Shown: in pieces, positions 16,181 through 20,049 of the stretch
How positions within the stretch are numbered: position 1 is the stretch's first letter
Layout: each line of letters begins with the position of its first letter
Assembly (NCBI GenBank): GCA_900543325.1
Contig: UQQU01000062.1
Location: 1-20,049 of the forward strand
DNA length: 20,049 nt
Direction: 5' to 3'
Source: an uncultured Clostridium sp.
GTDB taxonomy: Bacteria > Bacillota > Clostridia > Clostridiales > Clostridiaceae
The notes under the pieces: model-generated
The model's input: only the letters and a program-made list of their open reading frames with translations
What the model was told of the DNA's origin: nothing
The model's database searches: none
Translations under genes and position numbers: made by a program

Positions 16181-16211
16181 GGCTGTATCAAAATAATTTT
16201 TGATACTAGCC
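16181..16211 (+). repeat. Left-end subterminal hairpin of the IS
   Basis: GGCTGTATCAAAA (16181-16193) pairs with TTTTGATACTAGCC (16198-16211), leaving one bulged T and a 4-nt loop. This folds the IS left end on itself. Confidence 0.6.
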
Positions 16212-16218
16212 GAATAAG

Positions 16219-16250
16219 AAAGGGAGGATTCGAATTCGAATCCTCCCTTT
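16219..16250. terminator. 32-bp perfect palindrome upstream of the transposase
   Basis: AAAGGGAGGATTCGAA (16219-16234) is followed directly by its exact reverse complement (16235-16250), ending in CCCTTTT. Placed between the IS end and the transposase ATG, it should stop transcription entering from outside in either direction, a known way for insertion sequences to insulate their transposase. Confidence 0.7.
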
Positions 16251-16266
16251 TGCACATAATATTGTT

Positions 16267-17910
16267 ATGAAAAACATTAAATTAAAAAACAATATTATTC
16301 ACATTCATCAATTAGGATTCCCAATTAATTTAGAAATTATTATACCAAAAGATGATTCAGTAAGAACATTATACGAAGTAACGGAGGGATTAGATTATTC
16401 AAAATTATATGAAGCGTACTCTACTGAAGGTAGAAATCCAATGATCTTACCTGAAACATTATTTAGAATAGTTGCTTATGGCTATATGGAAGGTATATAT
16501 TCTAGCAGAAAACTTGAAAAAGCTTGTAAAAGAGATATTAACTTTCGTTGGCTTTTGCAGGGGCAAAAGGAACCGAGTCATAATACAATTGCAAGATTTA
16601 GAAGTAAAAAATTAGAAGAATGTGTAGAAGACTTATTTTCACAATTTATAATTGAGTTAGAAAAGCGAAATGAAATAGAATTTGAAAATTTATTTGTTGA
16701 TGGTACAAAAATCGAAGCGAATGCTAATAGATATAGCTTTGTTTGGAAAAAGGCTACTGATAAATTTGAAGAGAAATTACAAAATAAAACTCATGAAATA
16801 TTATTAAACATAAATTCAGAGCTTGATTTAAGTTTAAGTGTACCTGATGAAAAGATTTCAATTGAATATGCATTAGCGGTAAAAGATAAGCTTACTGAAA
16901 TTAAAGAAAAAGAAGGCCTAGATTTTGTATATGGAAAAGGCAAAAGAAAAAGTAAACTTCAAAAATACACTGAATCAATTAATGATTTTATAGAAAAGCA
17001 AAGTAAATATGCTGAATACAATAAAATTTTTAATGGAAGAAACAGTTTCTCAAAAACCGATCATGACGCTACTTTCATGCATATGAAAGAGGATCATATT
17101 AAAAATGGTCAGTTAAAACCAGCATATAATGTTCAAATAGGGGTAGAAGGTGAATATATAGTTGGAATAGATATATCAAGCGAAAGATCAGATCAACTTA
17201 CCTTTATACCATTTTTAGATAAATTAGAAAAGAACTTAAATAAAAAATATAAATCGATAACTGCTGACGCAGGATACGAAAGTGAAGAAAACTATACATA
17301 TTTAGAAAATAATAATCAAAAAGCGTTCATTAAGCCTCAAATATATGAAAAATCAAAAACTAAAAAGTTTAAAAATGATATTAGTAAAAGAGAAAATATG
17401 CAATATAACGAAGAGGATGATTATTATATTTGTGCTGCTGGTAAGAAATTACTTCCTAAAGGATCTACTACAAGAAAATCAAAATCAAACTTTAAATCAA
17501 TAGTAAATATCTACGAAGGCGAAAGCTGTTTAGGTTGTGAATATAAAAATAAATGCACAAAAGCTAAGAATAATAGGCAATTACATGTTCCTAAAGAATT
17601 TTTAAGATTAAGATCTGAATCATTAGCTAATATAACAACCAAAGAAGGGATACGTTTAAGAATAAATAGATCTATTCAAGTTGAAGGTGCATTTGCAGTA
17701 ATTAAACAAGATTATGGATTTAGAAGATTTTTAATGAGAAGGAATAAGAAAGTCAAAATAGAATTATTGATAATGTCATTTGTCTATAATGTTAATAAAT
17801 TGCACAACAAAACTTTAAAAGATCGAAACGACCAGCTATATAATAATAGAGTAGCACTAATAAACACTACTCTATTAATTTTAAATTATGATCTTATAAA
17901 CTTTTTTTAG
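16267..17910 (+). CDS. IS1182-family DDE transposase
   Basis: This is a 547-residue transposase. The N-terminal region (about 30-130, LPETLFRIVAYGYMEG, SHNTIARFR) is the DUF772-type DNA-binding part. The RNase-H-like core carries D145 (VDGTKIEANANRY), D334 (ITADAGYESE) and E473 (VEGAFAVIKQDYGFRRF). The insertion between them includes a CLGC-x5-C cysteine cluster at 421-430 that may bind zinc. Family resemblance ends near residue 520 (NKLHNKTLKDR); the last ~25 residues are encoded by a hairpin and by the opposite strand of the neighbouring surface-protein gene, so the natural stop has been lost. No Shine-Dalgarno site precedes the ATG, consistent with low translation. All three catalytic residues remain, so the enzyme could still be active in trans if the foreign tail is tolerated. 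Confidence 0.9.
   Translation: MKNIKLKNNIIHIHQLGFPINLEIIIPKDDSVRTLYEVTEGLDYSKLYEAYSTEGRNPMILPETLFRIVAYGYMEGIYSSRKLEKACKRDINFRWLLQGQKEPSHNTIARFRSKKLEECVEDLFSQFIIELEKRNEIEFENLFVDGTKIEANANRYSFVWKKATDKFEEKLQNKTHEILLNINSELDLSLSVPDEKISIEYALAVKDKLTEIKEKEGLDFVYGKGKRKSKLQKYTESINDFIEKQSKYAEYNKIFNGRNSFSKTDHDATFMHMKEDHIKNGQLKPAYNVQIGVEGEYIVGIDISSERSDQLTFIPFLDKLEKNLNKKYKSITADAGYESEENYTYLENNNQKAFIKPQIYEKSKTKKFKNDISKRENMQYNEEDDYYICAAGKKLLPKGSTTRKSKSNFKSIVNIYEGESCLGCEYKNKCTKAKNNRQLHVPKEFLRLRSESLANITTKEGIRLRINRSIQVEGAFAVIKQDYGFRRFLMRRNKKVKIELLIMSFVYNVNKLHNKTLKDRNDQLYNNRVALINTTLLILNYDLINFF
17844..17877 (-). terminator. Hairpin after the LPxTG gene, inside the transposase frame
   Basis: An 11-bp perfect stem (17844-17854 with 17867-17877) with a 12-nt loop lies 17 bp beyond the surface-protein stop. 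The minus-strand tail TTATTATAT is only moderately T-rich. It is probably that gene's native terminator, which would place the IS junction just to its left. Confidence 0.5.
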
Positions 17911-19891
17911 TAGTTAATACAACACCTGAACTAATTAATATTAGCGCAATTACCACTATTACATATGAGCTTATAGGTGCTCCTGTTTGAGGTAATTTTT
18001 GAGCTACTATATTTCCATCAACTGTATTCTTTTCTGCAATTACAAAGCTTGAGAAGTGTGAAGTCTTGAATATTACATTATTTCCATCTATTCTAGTTTC
18101 CATCATTTCAAACTTCTTTGTTGTTTCGTTGTAGTAGAATACCGCAAGTTTATCTTTGTTTAATCCATTTAATTCTTCGTTAGTTAAAGTAATTTTAATT
18201 TCTGCAACACCATTTGCAAAGTTGTGGATACTAACATTTCCACTGTCTTTTTCAACTATTAATTCAAAGTTAAATACTTTCTTTAATCCTTTGATATCTT
18301 TAGTTATATCAGAGTTTTCTACAACATTATATTTTAATTTAACAGCTTTTGCACCTTCTAATATAGATTTATCTATAGTGTTGAAAGGAATATTTATATC
18401 TATGTTATTTGAAGCTGTAATTTGAATTGAACCTGTACCAGTTTTTAGTGCTTCAATATCAGTAATTGAAACTTCAAATTTAGTAGTATTTTTATCTAAA
18501 GTAATATTGTTAACTGAGTTAGCTTTAATTTCATCAATTTCTACTTTACTAGTAGCATTTTCGCTTGGAGTTACTACTACAGTATCATTCCCAGGTTTCA
18601 GAGTATCCTCTGGTTTAGTAGTATCCTCTGGTTTAGTAGTATCCTCTGGTTTAGTAGTATCATCACTTGGTTTGTTAGTATTTTCATCTGAAGGTTCATC
18701 AGGTGTTATTTCACTTTCACTTTGAATGAAAATAGTTTTATTTGATGTTTCTGATATTACAATGTTATTTTCATTATAAACATACATTTGTAATTGTGAA
18801 TATACTTCAGTGTCCTCAAAAATTGGAATTTCATATTTTTTAACAACTTGGTTATTTTCAATTTTTGCAACATATCTTTTAGAAGATTCATCGAAGATAG
18901 TCCATAAGTTTCCATCCTTATCTTGAGGAATTGTTGTTAATTTATATAACACTGGAATTGAGTTTGTTTTAACTAATTCTTCATTTATTATTGAATATTC
19001 AGCATAAAAGTTTTCAGCATATTCCCTTGAAAAAATTTTACCATCAATATATTTAATACCATATAATGAGAAGTCAGAGTTAACTTTACATTTGTTAACT
19101 AATTCACTATTTCTTATTACATATAATAAACTGTTATTTTGATAAGGATTTTCTTGGATAAAATAAGTTCCACTATTATAGTCCATATAACAATCGTAAC
19201 TATGGTATCCTTCAAATAGTAAGTCAAAAGAATCACTATATAATCCAAAGTATTGTTCAGAAACATTACCGTAAGAAGCATATGCAGAATATTCATACAT
19301 AGGTTTTCCGTTGTTTACAGTAATTTGAGTAACATAAACATGTGTATTACCAGTTTTATTTTCTTCAGAGTATAAAGTATAATCGGTATTATATTTATTA
19401 TTAATTTTTTCTATTATCTCATTTTTTATAGAGTTATCAGAAATAGTATCATGTGAAATATTAGGATTACTGCTAGTTGAAATAGTTGGTATTTCATCAG
19501 CGGTAATTTCAGTTAAAGCTTGAGTATTAAAATCAAATGAGTAGTAAGTATTTTCTGGAGAATGAAAATCATATATTGAGTGATTAACATAAGTTTTATC
19601 ATTTCCATCAATTATTGATAAAGATTGATAACCAAATGAAGGTTGTTCAAATTCTTTAATAATTTTTTCAGTTCCATTAGTAAACAATGATAAAATAAAA
19701 TTTCCATCCCTTTCATAAGTAACTAAAGCCTTATTTTGATATTGTGATATGCTTGTTATATACATATCATTAATAGTTAAATATTGTGGTACTTTTTTAG
19801 TAGCATTAGCTTTTAAGTTACCTATTGGTAGCATTATCATAGTAATAACATAAATAACTAAAAGCGCAATAGTCTTTTTAAAGTTTTTCAT
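17894..19891 (-). CDS. LPxTG-anchored surface protein
   Basis: This is a 665-residue cell-wall protein. It has a signal peptide (MKNFKK, hydrophobic core, likely cleavage at ANA near residue 30). A ~370-residue N-terminal region follows, rich in Tyr, Asn and Ser with repeated strand-turn-strand stretches (KIFSREYAENFYAEY, DGNLWTIFDESSKRYVAKI), resembling a beta-propeller but not assignable. A hydrophilic Pro/Thr/Asp linker contains TKPEDT repeats. A C-terminal beta domain (about 450-620) ends in HFSSFVIAE. The sortase signal LPQTG is at 633-637, followed by a hydrophobic helix and TTKKSL. It should be covalently attached to peptidoglycan by sortase; the ligand or activity is unknown. The ATG follows GGGGGA by about 9 nt. 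Its last 17 bases overlap the transposase frame tail to tail. Confidence 0.88.
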   Translation of the reverse strand: MKNFKKTIALLVIYVITMIMLPIGNLKANATKKVPQYLTINDMYITSISQYQNKALVTYERDGNFILSLFTNGTEKIIKEFEQPSFGYQSLSIIDGNDKTYVNHSIYDFHSPENTYYSFDFNTQALTEITADEIPTISTSSNPNISHDTISDNSIKNEIIEKINNKYNTDYTLYSEENKTGNTHVYVTQITVNNGKPMYEYSAYASYGNVSEQYFGLYSDSFDLLFEGYHSYDCYMDYNSGTYFIQENPYQNNSLLYVIRNSELVNKCKVNSDFSLYGIKYIDGKIFSREYAENFYAEYSIINEELVKTNSIPVLYKLTTIPQDKDGNLWTIFDESSKRYVAKIENNQVVKKYEIPIFEDTEVYSQLQMYVYNENNIVISETSNKTIFIQSESEITPDEPSDENTNKPSDDTTKPEDTTKPEDTTKPEDTLKPGNDTVVVTPSENATSKVEIDEIKANSVNNITLDKNTTKFEVSITDIEALKTGTGSIQITASNNIDINIPFNTIDKSILEGAKAVKLKYNVVENSDITKDIKGLKKVFNFELIVEKDSGNVSIHNFANGVAEIKITLTNEELNGLNKDKLAVFYYNETTKKFEMMETRIDGNNVIFKTSHFSSFVIAEKNTVDGNIVAQKLPQTGAPISSYVIVVIALILISSGVVLTTKKSL
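18602..18655 (-). repeat. Three tandem 18-bp repeats in the LPxTG linker
   Basis: The unit AGTATCCTCTGGTTTAGT occurs three times exactly (18602, 18620, 18638) with a partial fourth. On the coding strand it gives the six-residue TTKPED repeat of the wall-spanning linker. Identical units suggest copy number can vary by slippage without changing the frame. Confidence 0.85.
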
Positions 19892-19901
19892 AAATAAGTG
19901 T

Positions 19902-19914
19902 CCCCCATATTATA
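19902..19914 (-). promoter_or_regulatory. -10-like element and G5 run before the LPxTG gene
   Basis: On the minus strand TATAAT (19909-19914) is followed by ATGGGGGACAC. The G5 run (19902-19906) looks like the ribosome binding site, yet a start from this -10 would begin at the G run itself, leaving an 11-nt leader. No good -35 lies 16-18 bp upstream. The real promoter may lie further upstream. Confidence 0.3.
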
Positions 19915-20004
19915 TTGATTTTAGTCTATTGCATAACCCCCAAAACCTTGTTTTGGTGCGGTTTTACAAACTCATTTTTTCAAGTTTTCCCCCACAATAA
20001 TTAA

Positions 20005-20049
20005 ATTTGTTTATTTAGGACATACTAAATAAAACAAATGATTAGGAGG
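20005..20049 (+). promoter_or_regulatory. Hairpin and ribosome binding site of a plus-strand gene beyond the window
   Basis: ATTTGTTTATTTAG (20005-20018) pairs with 20025-20039 with one bulged A and a 6-nt loop. TTAGGAGG follows at the very end of the window. The AGGAGG suggests that a gene transcribed away from the LPxTG gene starts a few bases outside. The hairpin could instead be a terminator for minus-strand transcription coming from outside. Confidence 0.45.

Larger units (their letters stand above)
16179..17840 (+). mobile_element. IS1182-family insertion sequence, right end apparently lost
   Basis: The left end starts at GGGGCTGTATCAAAA (16179 on), which has the GGGGCTGT-type terminus of IS1182-group elements. 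The transposase follows. No inverted copy (a TTTTGATACAGCCCC-like end) occurs after the transposase; instead its reading frame runs into the 3' end of the neighbouring surface-protein gene. The right boundary therefore lies near 17826-17843 and is approximate. The element is probably immobile unless supplied with both ends. Confidence 0.7.

Noticed and set aside
18507..18725. 72-codon plus-strand open frame with VVSSG repeats
   Set aside because: It is the antisense reading of the TTKPED linker repeats in the LPxTG gene and has no start signals.

Overview
The window is AT-rich throughout. Promoters are strong sigma-A-like, Shine-Dalgarno sites are mostly AGGAGG-like, and there are many short factor-independent terminators. 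Secreted products carry a Gram-positive LPxTG anchor or a lipobox. This points to a low-GC Firmicute, most likely Clostridium sensu stricto; I do not assign a species.

Region 1 (1-8028, all minus strand): an ion/anion permease with the GNPxN motif and a thioredoxin-like protein (CGAC active site) form a short transcription unit. Next comes a small acidic protein made of two copies of a ~25-residue motif. Upstream of these lies the NADPH-type glutamate synthase operon, large subunit gltB then small subunit gltD, separated by 12 bp. It is read from a TTGAAA-N17-TATAAT promoter whose spacer is covered by a 24-bp perfect palindrome, a likely operator.

Region 2 (8029-10897, plus strand): a 545-bp divergent intergenic region holds both promoters, a long interrupted inverted repeat and a hairpin at the predicted 5' end of the plus-strand transcript. 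Then come a DAACS (SDF) amino-acid symporter and a cysteine-synthase-family PLP enzyme, separated by a 21-bp perfect hairpin with a T tract placed directly before the second gene's ribosome binding site. The pair may import and metabolise a small neutral or sulfur amino acid.

Region 3 (10898-14916, mainly plus): a ~197-bp imperfect palindrome (MITE-like), a lipoprotein of unknown role, and a large secreted protein that joins a PTP-like phytase domain (HC-x5-RT, DLREESHGF) to a GxGYxYP putative glycoside hydrolase region. Its reading frame is broken by a one-base shift at an A6 run.

Region 4 (14917-20049): a small exported protein (minus), a DUF624/YesL-like membrane protein (plus), an IS1182-family insertion sequence that keeps its left end but seems to have lost its right end, and a 665-residue LPxTG surface protein (minus) whose last codons overlap the transposase frame tail to tail. 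The window ends on a plus-strand AGGAGG that probably serves a gene starting just outside.

I see no tRNA, rRNA, CRISPR array, recognisable riboswitch class or prophage gene.
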